Source: Caenorhabditis remanei (Eukaryota > Nematoda > Chromadorea > Rhabditida > Rhabditidae). Taken from it: a stretch of 64,000 nt of DNA. Below, piece by piece: positions 55,040 through 64,000 of the stretch. The notes under the pieces were generated by a model, which saw only the letters and a list, made by a program, of their open reading frames with translations, was not told the DNA's origin and did no database searches. Within the stretch, counting starts at the first letter, position 1. The number at the start of each line of letters is the position of its first letter. The translations under genes and the position numbers were made by a program. The DNA lies in contig NC_071332.1 in assembly GCF_010183535.1 (NCBI RefSeq), positions 17,174,001 to 17,238,000 of the forward strand, in the 5' to 3' direction.

Positions 55040-56719
55040 ATGGCATCTCCACCTCCTCCAAGCTATCTAGAAACAACAATTCGGAAATGTATTCCAAAAG
55101 AAGTGAGTTTTCTGATTCAACCATCCTTTAACTAAATTCCCTATTATTTTCAGCTAATTCCCGATAGCTGGAAGTGCGACAATCAAATCGACCATAAATC
55201 AAACATCGCCTCTTTTCTGGAAGCGGGGAAAAAGCAACTTGAAATGTTCGAGTCCTCCGAGAAGCTATACGAGAACGTCATCCAGTACATGGACTTCCCG
55301 AAGAACGAGGAGCACTTCAAAATGAGTCGAAGCACACGTGTGGAGCGATTTCCTTCCCTCCCGAAAAGCATCAAGGGACAATGGTGTATGTATAAAAATG
55401 ATCTATACAAGTTGTTCGATCATCATAAACTTTCGCCACTTCAACCGACCACTTCGAAGTTGGCGGAGACGATTCTGGAGGACTGCTGGGAAAAGTTGAG
55501 AGTTGAGAAGCATCACGAAATGATTGCAAGTCAGAATGAACCAATGGTGCCGACTTTTGGAGACGCCCAACGTGCGGCTCTCTTTGAACCCTTTTCGAGT
55601 GATCTCATGGATCACCAAATTCATTGGAGAGAGATAGCAAATGTATCAAGTGTAATAGATTCCATCGCTTTCGATTCGATGGAGAAACATTCTGGAGAAT
55701 TATCGAATTCAGAAGCCGGAAAAGTCATTGTATGGGTTGGATTAATTATCAGAAAAGCCGAAATGTTTGCCAAGAGGGGACTCATCCACTTGCCACCACT
55801 CAATTCGGTTGCTCCGTCAAGGGAAGTCATCCGATTATTCTCGAGTGACAAGAATCTTTTTGTGATGACTCATGATTTGATCGAAATTCTACAGAGACAT
55901 GGTGTGGATTCCGTAGTATTGGATAAACTGATTCCAGACTATCTTAGAAAGGAGAAACTGTCAACATTATCCTACGGAGACGCGTTGAAAGTGTTGCTGG
56001 GGATCGGCAATAAAGAATTGATGAATCTGGAATTTGCTAAAATGAAGAGTGATCTGTTGATGTTCGCCCAGACACCGATTCCAACTCATTATGGAGGATA
56101 CTGTATCTTTGCAGTGGATGCACTCTATGAACTTCTGATGGATATGATTGTGGCAAAAAAGGTGTTCCATAACTTTGAAGAGAAGGATTGGGAGGAAGTC
56201 AATAAGTTCTTCGAGTCTATAAAATCTCATTTCGATATCAATAGAGGTATCTACTTTATCGATTCAAAGGAGGTGGGGGATATCAAGAAGGAGTGGGAGG
56301 AGTTTTACAATGAGCACTTGAAGCGAGACTCCAAACTCATTCAACTGAAAAAAGGTCAATTTTTGGTGAACGACTTCACGACGGCACTGAAATCTTTGAA
56401 ACTGGATAAGTGCTTTGGAGACATTGTCGAGTATGCATATATCATCTTCGCAAAACTGGAAAAGAAATCACCAAGTGCCATGCATGTAGCAATTGCACAC
56501 TGTCAAATCAACTGTCTTGCTCGAAAAGTGCCCTGGATTCTGGAGTTTATTGAGAAGCAGAACTCACGCAATCGGATGAATATTGTGGATGTTGCTGTTC
56601 GTCAAGAAGAATTCGATGTGAACAAGTTGGCGGCAGAGTTGGAACAGATGGGAACAAGCGAGAAGAAACAAGAGGTGAAAGGAAATGTGACGACAAAGAA
56701 GAATACGAAAAAGAAGTGA
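55040..56719 (+). CDS. ARR7, ARR-family protein with Lys-rich tail
   Basis: Exon 1 55040-55102 (21 codons, ending IRKCIPKE) and exon 2 55154-56719 give 542 aa. Blocks: LEMFESSEKLYENVIQYMDF, HHEMIASQNEPM, WVGLIIRKAEMFAKRGLIHL, IRLFSSDKNLFVMTHDLIEI, LLMFAQTPIPTHYGGYCIFA, DALYELLMDMIVAKKVFHNF, YFIDSKEVGDIKKEWEEFY, KCFGDIVEYA, QINCLARKVPWILEFIEKQ, RNRMNIVDV (Cys lost). The extended C-terminus has NKLAAELEQMGTSEKKQE and ends TTKKNTKKK. It pairs with ARR8 as a subgroup (KNEEHFKMSRSTRVERFP). Function unknown. Confidence 0.85.
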
Positions 56720-57352
56720 GAAAATCAATAAATCTGTTAAATTTTTTCCACATTTTTTTCCGATTGTTAATTTCCAAACTTATTTTTCCAGTAACCAGTC
56801 GTTGAATAAATCAGATGATGTTGGGAAAACTATTTGGGGTTCAAAATAGATTTAGACTTGAATTTATAAGAGTTATAAAAAATTCGTAGGTTGAATCGGA
56901 TCTTCAAAGTAATTGTAATAAAACTATGGAAGAATTATGAAAACTTACTCAAAATAAAGAAATACTGACTTTTTGTATGCCATAAAGAGATGTCTGTATG
57001 CCTATAAGCCCGCCTACCTCCCACAGTAAATATGGCGACTGACGGAACCCGTGAGATGTCGAGCACATTGCTAGAGGTGAGTATATATATATATGAATTG
57101 TCGATTCATATATAAATGTGTAGGAGTACACGAGACAGGATATTCAGCGATGAGCATCTAACAACTGGAGGAGGAGTCCTGGAGGAGCACAGGGTCGGAG
57201 GATGAGCCCACAAGGAGCCGAGAACTTGAGGATTAGTCTACCAGGAGCCCATTTCTCCAGACTCACAAATTTAAAATATTGTTCGGAGTAGATCAAATTC
57301 TTTTTAAAAACAAATTTTCCTAGACCCACTTCTTCGTGTCGCCGAACGTCCG
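56720..57352. other. Intergenic between ARR7 and ARR8
   Basis: ARR7 3' flank and spacer. A TATATATATATATG run at about 57081 is followed by AATTGTCGATTCATATATAA, a small palindromic AT repeat. GGAGGAG and CCAGGAGC repeats lie at 57165-57255. No gene seen. Confidence 0.45.
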
Positions 57353-57400
57353 AGTTGATCTACGCGCGCGGATTTCTCTCTTCAGTGTTGTTTTTGTCAT
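57353..57400 (+). promoter_or_regulatory. ARR promoter module (before ARR8)
   Basis: GTTGATCTACGCGCGCGGAT, then TTTTTGTCATCATT. TTTGTCAT at 57393-57400 lies 198 bp before the ATG, the largest spacing in the set. CCTAGACCCACTTCTTCGTG stands just upstream. Confidence 0.55.
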
Positions 57401-57590
57401 CATTTTTCCTCATTTTTCTCATTTTTCTTGAGTTTTCATGTTGTTTTGTTTGTTTTCTTTTTTTGTAGCCGTTTTTTTTCGAATTTTTTCTGTTTTTTCT
57501 ATGCTTTTACGTGGTTTTTCTACGTTTCCTCGTCTTTTCAGAGCATTTTTCCCTCGATTTCTCCAATTTTCAACGACTATTTTTCCAGCC

Positions 57591-59682
57591 ATGGCATCGA
57601 AAGCACCTCCTCTTCCTTCTTCCCCACCTCCTCCTTATACTCCTCGTCGTGAAAGATATCTAGAAACATCAATCCGGAAATGCATTCCAAAAGAGGTGAG
57701 TTCTAATTCAATATCTCAGAATGCGACTTAAATCACTGGAAAGCTGAGAAAACGCTGATTTCAAATATATATTAAGTTTTTGCCCTTGAAGCTTTTGTTT
57801 TCGAGAAAAACGAGGTCAAAATTGGGACCGCTGCCAGACGGGCGTGTAGAAAACATCAGAGGTCCAAACTTTGACCTGGTTTTTCTCGAATACCAGGCGT
57901 CGAGAGTGAAAACTAGATATATATATTTTGAATCAGAGTGATTTTAGCTTTCCAATAATATATCCCACGTCCCATATCTCCACGGTCACTTGGTGCCCTT
58001 CCCTAGTCAATTCTTTAACAATTTTCTCTCTATTTCAGCTAATTCCTGAGACTTGGAAATTCATGACATATCCAAGCGACAAACCTGAATTTACACTTAA
58101 CATCGAGTCCCTCTTCTCCCAAGGACAACCACAACTTGGAATGTTCGAGTCCGCCAAGGAGTTAGGCGACACTGTTGCCCAGTACATGGAGTTCCCGAAG
58201 AACAAGGAGCACTTCAAAAAGAGCCGAACCACACGCATCGAACGATTCCCCGAATTTCCCAAAAGCCTGACGGGAAAGTGGTGCATGTATACAAACGATC
58301 TATACAAAGTCTTCGACTATCACAAATACTCTACACTTAGAGTGGATACAAATGGGTTGGCTGAGGTGGTGCTGGAGGATATGTGGGACGAACTTCGAAT
58401 TGAGAAGCATCACACAATGTTTGTATGTCCACATGAACCACTGCCACCGACTTTCGACAATGCACATCGGGGAATTCTTCTTGCTGACCTGATGGCTAAA
58501 GGTAGCACTGTACCTTTGAATGCCAAGATTGATTGGATGTGGTTGGCGAAGACAGGGGAAAATGATATGACTACTGCTATTCTCGAATCGATGGGCAAGC
58601 ATGTCGCAAACTTTCCGTATGTGGACAATAAAGAAGCCCAAAAAATAGTCTCATGGGTTGGATATGTTTTGGGTGAAGCTACCGTGTTCATCCAAAAATT
58701 AGGAATCCACTTGCCACCGGCGACTTCGCTTGCTCCACCAGACGATAAACCGACACCAGTGATTCGACTATTCTCAAGTGACAGCAAATCATTTGTGTTT
58801 GCTCAGGATTTTCAAGACATTCTATTCGAATATAATACTCTTTCCCCCGAATATATAAAATCGATTAGTAAATTAATCGGAATGAAAACAATGTCAACAT
58901 TGTCCTACGAAGAAGTCATGGAAATGGTGGAGAAAGTGGGAAATCCCGATTTGAAAAAGCTGGAGTTTGCTAAGATGAAGAATGATCTCTTGATGTTCAC
59001 TCAGACTCCGATTCCAACTTATCATAGTAGATTCTGTAGCCTTGCTGCGGATGCTCTCTACGAACTTCTGATGGATATTATTGTGGCGAAGAAGGTATTT
59101 CATACATTTCAAGAGAAGGATTGGAATAAAATCAATGAGTTCTTCGAGTCTATAAAATCTCACTTCGACATCGATAGAGACATCTACTTTATAGATTTTG
59201 AGGAGGTGGAGAATATCAAGAAAAAGTGGGAGAAGTTCTACATTGACCACTTGAAGCGAGACTCCAAACTCATCCAACTCAAAAAAGATAAATTTGATGT
59301 GAACGGCTTGATAAGAACACTCAAATTCCTGAAATTGGATAAATGCTTTGGAGACATTGTGGAATATGCGCATCCTATCTTCACAGAAATGGAGAACCTG
59401 AAACTGAACGGCAAGATTTGGACATCCCCTCATTATCTCTATGTAGCAATTGCACAATGTCAAATGAACTGTCTCGCTCGGAAGGTGCCCTGGATTCTGG
59501 AGTTCTTTGAGAAGCAAAATTCGTGCAACCGAATGAACATTATGAATATTTCTACCGGTCAAGGAGATATCGATTTGGACAAGTTGGTGGCGGAGTTGGA
59601 ACAGATGGGAACGAGTGATAAGAAGCAAGGAGCTAAAGGGAATGTGGCTAACAAGAAGAACAAGAATAATAAAAAGAAGTAA
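57591..59682 (+). CDS. ARR8, ARR-family protein with Lys-rich tail
   Basis: Exon 1 57591-57695 (35 codons: MASKAPPLPSSPPPPYTPRR, then IRKCIPKE) and exon 2 58039-59682 give 582 aa, the largest member. The frame is open from 57928, but that stretch lies in the intron, which is swollen to 343 nt by a family 3 inverted repeat. Blocks: LGMFESAKELGDTVAQYMEF, HHTMFVCPHEPL, WVGYVLGEATVFIQKLGIHL, IRLFSSDSKSFVFAQDF, LLMFTQTPIPTYHSRFCSLA, DALYELLMDIIVAKKVFHTF, KCFGDIVEYAHPIF, QMNCLARKVPWILEFFEKQN, CNRMNIMNIS. C-terminus LVAELEQMGTSDKKQG, then ANKKNKNNKKK. ATG follows TTTTCCAGCC. Closest to ARR7. Function unknown. Confidence 0.85.
57725..58015. repeat. Inverted-repeat element, family 3 (copy 2), in ARR8 intron
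   Basis: AAACGCTGATTTCAAATATA, TTTTCGAGAAAAACGAGGTC on the left; TTTGACCTGGTTTTTCTCGA and CCCACGTCCCATATCTCCAC on the right. Same family as the element in the CUB-like gene's intron (17300-17700). The conserved CTTCCCTAGTCA follows in both. Confidence 0.75.
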
Positions 59683-59999
59683 ATTTGCCCATTCATTCTA
59701 TTCATTTTCCTATTTTCCTCATTATTTTCCCTTCCGCCGTATTTATATTGTCAGTAATCTTTTGTTGAATGAATTCTCGTATCATCACTTCAATGGTTAG
59801 AAAGTGAATATGAATTAGAAAAATACTTTTTCAATATTTTCGAAAAGTCTAAAGGAATCAGCTTTTCTGTCCGTCAATCCAATTATATCAATCAAACAAT
59901 TTTCATCGCCTCCGGTGTTCGAACCTCCAACTAATTGTAGTCGACGTTGCTTATCTTGCTAGATCGGCGCTCCGACCTTGATCATTATACGGGAAAAAT
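59683..59999. other. Spacer after ARR8
   Basis: ARR8 3' flank. GGTGTTCGAACCTCCAACT at about 59922 resembles a tRNA T-loop, but no stem or acceptor pairing is present, so no tRNA is called. Confidence 0.4.
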
Positions 60000-60262
60000 A
60001 CATGTTCTCTGTGAGCCTATTGGAAAAGAAACTCAAACGATTGAAACTTGATAAGTGCCTTGAAAACATTGGACAATACGCGTATCCCACTTATCTGAAG
60101 CTGAAAGAAAAGTCGTTATCATTGATTAACCTGCATATAGCTGTTGCACGGTGCCAAGTCAACAGTCTTTGGATGAAGTCCTCGAGGGCGTGGCCAAGTT
60201 GTAGACGAGCAAGAAGAAGAAAAATAAGAATAAGAAGCTGGGGAAGAAGTAAGAATATTAAG
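60000..60262 (+). pseudogene. ARR9, C-terminal relic of an ARR-family gene
   Basis: FSVSLLEKKLKRLKLDKCLE, then IGQYAYPTYLKLKEKS and LHIAVARCQVNS, correspond to the last quarter of ARR7/ARR8 (LKSLKLDKCFGDIVEYA, CQINCLARKVP). The LARKVPWILEF to RMNIV segment is deleted. A shifted frame then carries DEVLEGVAKL*TSKKKKNKN and the lysine tail to TAA. Nothing 5' remains. Confidence 0.75.
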
Positions 60263-60519
60263 GAAGAAATCTGTTAATTTTGTCTCATTTTTGTATTTCG
60301 CCATATCTTTTCTATTGATAGTTGTATCACTTATGTTGTCAAGAATCCGAATGAATTGATTGTATTGATTTCGTGACGTCAAATATTTTCATTTCGAAAT
60401 GAAATATTCGGCTCTGTTCCAAAATCGAAGGCCCGTGAAAAAATTGGAGGCCCATGGTTGATAGAGAATGTGTTCGTTTATAAATGATGAATAATTACCC
60501 TAGAAACAGCTGAAGTAGA
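60263..60519. other. Spacer between ARR9 relic and satellite
   Basis: No gene or clear repeat recognised. The 3' flank resembles that of other ARR genes (TGTATCACTTATGTTGTCAA). Confidence 0.4.
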
Positions 60520-60774
60520 ACTTCTCCTGTTTTTGGATATTTTTATGAAATTCTGATATATGAAAAGAAATTATTCTGTTTTTAAAAACTTCAGCCCGGA
60601 TAAGTATAGACCTCACGCAGCGTAACTGACCGTGTCTAACCGGAACCGACACAGATAAGAATGGTGGGGGAAGTTAATTGAAAAGAAATTATTCTGTTTT
60701 TGGATATTTCTATGAAATTCTGATATATGAAAAGAAATTATTCTGTTTTTGGATATTTTTATGAAATTCTGATA
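60520..60774. repeat. Satellite, left part (before the Helitron-like insertion)
   Basis: Contains the unit found at 62616-64000: ACTTCAGCCCGGATAAGTAT at about 60589, AACCGGAACCGACACAGATA, and several 49-bp subrepeats (CTGTTTTTGGATATTT, GAAATTCTGATATATGAAAA). The array breaks at 60774 inside GAAATTCTGATA. Confidence 0.85.
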
Positions 60775-62615
60775 TCTTTACTAATAATATTCAGCAGATC
60801 CGTTTGTCTGTCCGTTTGTCGCCGACTCTAGCACCTTCTGTACTGAACCGTTTTCAATGAAATTTACACAGATCGATTGGAAATTTGTCCCGGATGATGC
60901 CCGTCTATTTTTTTAGTTAAAATAGTTCTAAATTAGGTCACTACGTGAGAAAAAGTGGTTTTCAAGCCTTTCAGTTGCTTTCATTTCCGAAATAGGGAAA
61001 TAGGAGTTCACGGGGAAAATAGTTATAGAACTTTTTCATTCTTCAAATGAATTCATTTCTTCAAATTGTCAGGAAAAATGCGTGGGTTAAAAAAATTTTT
61101 TTTGGTTCTATTCCAGGTTAGATATCCTTTGAAAACTTGAACGTTCCATGAAACACTTAAGACGTCCCTTTTTTCCATAACTTTAAGCTAGATGCTGGAT
61201 GTCTCTGTGTTAAGGAATCCACTACTTCCCGGGTGCTGAGCCATTATCATGTCAAGATTCAAGGACGTTTTTGTTTTTAGGCAATCACTACTTCCAGGTG
61301 TCACAGCAAGCTCTTGGTTTTGAAAGTTTAAGCGACGTCCAAATATTTTTTGAACGACTAATTGGTTAAATAAAATTTTGGGATTTCAAGGGACATCTGA
61401 ACGGTTTTGGGACGTCTAAACATTTCTGAGCATTTTTGGGACCCCAAAAAACGTTTAAATGTTTTGAGGGACGTCTAAGTGTTTTAAGAACGTTTAAGTG
61501 TTTTAAGGGACGTTCGAGTTTTCAAAGGACATCTAAACTGGAATAGAATCGCTTTATTGACACCCTTTCAAAGTTGGACATTTTTAACTGAAAAACGGTC
61601 AAAGTTGTTCGATTTATGGCCATTACTGTACTCCATTTTTACCGGCTGTCTAACTTTCACACTTAGAAATATGTAGAATAGCTTTGAAGTCTTTTAGAGA
61701 AAAAAATCAGAAAGCAGAACAGTTCAGATCAAACCAGACTGAAGAGAAGATTTCCGTGTATATGAGAAACAATCTTGAAAGATTTTGGGGAGGGAGGCGG
61801 CATCGCTGCCGATCAGTCAAAAACTTAAAAGTAGTACTTTAGGTTAATTTTTTAAAGATGTGAATAGGAAAATTTCCAAATTTCTAAGCTTCAGTAAAAG
61901 AGTTACTAAGGCTTTCTCAGTCTGAAGCCAAAAAAGTCATTTGCTGTGTTTAGTACAATTCATTCTGAGACTTCGGATGTCTCCATCATTAAAGAAGTTG
62001 CAACAGTCAGAAGCTTAATAGAAATAAATTGAATGAAAAAACACTACTCAAAAAGTGGTGGTGATTTGTGAATAAGTAACTTTGTCGTTGATCAGTTACC
62101 TTCAAAAGGTAATAATTTCTAGGATGAGGATTTGTTAACACATGGTCTCAGTCTGCCATATTCAGAGAAGAGAGGCAGCATTGCCGCCGAAGTTTGACAT
62201 TAATATTTGAAAGATGACTCGCCTCTTGAGGAGGGAGAAAGGAGAGTTAAACGTTCCTGTTCTTTTGAAATAGTATGTTAGATAAAGCAGAAAAAATGAA
62301 TACAGTTTCGATTAGTGAATTGAAAACTGCTCATATTGAAATCCTTTTTTCCTCAGGATAGAAAAGTCACCGAGTAAATTTGTCGAAATCGTATCAGAAA
62401 AGCAGAGATGTTTTAATTGTTCTCTACCGGAACGGGCTGTTTAGCTAACAAAAACTACCGACAAGTGAAGAAAATTAATACGATCCAGGAGAAGGAGAAA
62501 ATTCTGAGACTTCGATAGTTTGAACCATTTAAGAAGCGCCGCAGGCGCTGTAACACCCAGAAGGGTGGTGTAGAGAAGGAGGTTGAGCAGCCGTTAGGCT
62601 GCGTTAACCGACTGG
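60775..62615 (+). mobile_element. Non-autonomous Helitron-like element inserted in the satellite
   Basis: The 5' end is TCTTTACTAATAATATT, matching the TC start typical of Helitrons. The 3' end has a hairpin GCAGCC-GTTA-GGCTGC (62587-62602), nine bases, then CTGG (CTRR) at 62612-62615. It sits between A (60774) and T (62616) with no target duplication, as Helitrons do. Joining the flanks gives CTGATA|TATTCTAGATCGGG, exactly the sequence present without insertion in neighbouring units (for example at about 62892). The element is 1841 bp. I found no Rep/helicase frame, so it would depend on enzymes supplied elsewhere. Its 5' part (TTCAGCAGATCCGTTTGTCT) has a diverged relative at about 11615-11700. 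Confidence 0.8.
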
Positions 62616-64000
62616 TATTCTAGATCGGGAGGATTCAAACCCGCGTCTACTGAAGTAAACTTCAGCCCGGATAAGTATAGACCTCACGCAGCGTAACTGA
62701 CCGTGTCTAACCGGAACCGACACAGATAAGAATGGTGGGGGAAGTTAATTGAAAAGAAATTATTCTGTTTTTGGATATTTCTATGAAATTCTGATATATG
62801 AAAAGAAATTATCCTGTTTTTGGATATTTTTTTGAAATTCTGATATATGAAAAGAAATTATCCTGTTTTTGGATATTTTTATGAAATTCTGATATATTCT
62901 AGATCGGGAGGATTCAAACCCGCGTCTACTGAAGTAAACTTCAGCCCGGATAAGTATAGACCTCACGCAGCGTAACTGACCGTGTCTAACCGGAACCGAC
63001 ACAGATAAGAATGGTGGGGGAAGTTAATTGAAAAGAATTTATTCTGTTTTTGGATATTTTTATGAAATTCTGATATATGAAAAGAAATTATCCTGTTTTT
63101 GGATATTTTTATGAAATTCTGATATATGAAAAGAAATTATTCTGTTTTTGGATATTTTTTATGAAATTCTGATATATTCTAGATCGGGAGGATTCAAACC
63201 CGCGTCTACTGAAGTAAACTTCAGCCCGGATAAGTATAGACCTCACGCAGCGTAACTGACCGTGTCTAACCGGAACCGACACAGATAAGAATGGTGGGGG
63301 AAGTTAATTGAAAAGAAATTATTCTGTTTTTGGATATTTTTATGAAATTCTGATATATGAAAAGAAATTATCCTGTTTTTGGATATTTTTATGAAATTCT
63401 GATATATGAAAAGAAATTATCCTGTTTTTGGATATTTTTATGAAATTCTGATATATTCTAGATCGGGAGGATTCAAACCCGCGTCTACTGAAGTAAACTT
63501 CAGCCCGGATAAGTATAGACCTCACGCAGCGTAACTGACCGTGTCTAACCGGAACCGACACAGATAAGAATGGTGGGGGAAGTTAATTGAAAATAAATTA
63601 TTCTGTTTTTGGATATTTTTATGAAATTCTGATATATGAAAAGAAATTATTCTGTTTTTGGATATTTTTATGAAATTCTGATATATGAAAAGAAATTATT
63701 CTGTTTTTGGATATTTTTATAAAATTCTGATATATGAAAAGAAATTATCCTGTTTTTGGATATTTTTATGAAATTCTGATATATGAAAAGAAATTATCCT
63801 GTTTTTGGATATTTTTATGAAATTCTGATATATTCTAGATCGGGAGGATTCAAACCCGCGTCTACTGAAGTAAACTTCAGCCCGGATAAGTATAGACCTC
63901 ACGCAGCGTAACTGACCGTGTCTAACCGGAACCGACACAGATAAGAATGGTGGGGGAAGTTAATTGAAAAGAAATTATTCTGTTTTTGGATATTTTTATG
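62616..64000. repeat. Higher-order satellite with 49-bp subrepeats (runs off window)
   Basis: Successive CTTCAGCCCGGATAAG marks at about 62660, 62941, 63221, 63499 and 63877 define units of about 280, 280, 278 and 378 bp. Each unit has a conserved part of roughly 130 bp (TATAGACCTCACGCAGCGTA, CCGGAACCGACACAG, ATGGTGGGGGAAGTTAATTG) followed by three 49-bp subrepeats (TGTTTTTGGATATTTTTATG, AAATTCTGATATATG). The last complete unit has five, which explains its extra 98 bp. Short minus-strand frames (MSVPVRHGQLRC) recur only because the unit recurs. Confidence 0.9.

Noticed and set aside
57928..58038. Extended 5' start of ARR8 at 57928
   Set aside because: The frame is open there, but the region is an inverted repeat inside the intron. 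All paralogues begin with a separate short exon ending PKE or similar.
59915..59985. tRNA-like GTTCGAACC segment after ARR8
   Set aside because: T-stem bases do not pair and the candidate is too short (about 63 nt), with poor acceptor pairing.
39380..60262. CRISPR array or prokaryotic operon explanation for the tandem array
   Set aside because: The genes have spliceosomal introns, their own promoters and eukaryotic signals; spacers are not repeat-spacer structured.
62630..63900. Recurring GGATTCAAACCC in the satellite as a tRNA-derived SINE
   Set aside because: It resembles a B box on the minus strand, but there is no convincing A box at the proper distance and no tRNA fold.
62781..63938. 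Repeated 73-codon minus-strand frames in the satellite
   Set aside because: Identical frames recur because the satellite unit recurs. They lack start context and splice signals.

Overview
The window looks like nuclear DNA of a Caenorhabditis-type nematode. Most introns are about 45-60 nt and end in TTTTCAG. Many first exons follow a trans-splice-like acceptor (TTTCAG or TTCCAG a few bases before ATG). The gene families are those expanded in Caenorhabditis: Srd-, Str- and Srz-type chemoreceptors, CUB-like secreted proteins, GT92/DUF23 glycosyltransferases and a zmp-type matrix metalloproteinase. The species cannot be fixed from the sequence alone. || Layout. 1-2143: the 5' end of one Srd-like receptor and one complete copy, both on minus, with a duplicated upstream region. 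2430-14034: a plus-strand cluster of four coiled-coil paralogues (called CC-A to CC-D here) with relic exons, solo promoter copies and an inverted exon fragment. CC-D is intact. CC-A and CC-C have GT-to-AT splice-donor changes, and CC-C also has a 1-nt insertion. CC-B is an apparent in-frame chimera ending in a second, CC-A-type C-terminal domain. 14130-24278: cytosolic tryptophanyl-tRNA synthetase (minus), a CUB-like secreted protein (plus), a Str-type receptor (minus), a 7-bp (TAGGGTC)n satellite and a GT92 glycosyltransferase (minus). 24279-28958: intergenic DNA with a C/G-tract palindromic region and inverted-repeat elements. 28959-31713: a secreted MMP with a hemopexin-like domain. 32130-36640: a duplicated divergent pair of Srz-type receptors; both members are broken in the first unit and intact in the second. 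36641-39370: a decayed gene joining an N-terminal helical domain, a coiled coil and a RING, next to an inverted RING pseudogene. || 39614-60262: the dominant feature is a head-to-tail array of eight two-exon paralogues (ARR1 to ARR8, 503-582 aa) plus a C-terminal relic. They share the N-terminal domain of the decayed RING gene but have lost the RING. Each has an upstream module with TTGA(T/C)CT followed by WWTRTCAT (the published SKN-1 monomer site), usually 104-143 bp before the ATG. Tails differ: lysine-rich in six, acidic in ARR6, absent in ARR2. || 60520-64000: a higher-order satellite with a variable number of 49-bp subrepeats, interrupted by a 1.84-kb Helitron-like element (60775-62615) whose exact empty site survives in neighbouring satellite units. 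|| All reading frames, splice sites and homologies were worked out by eye. Family names rest on recognisable motifs, not on searches.
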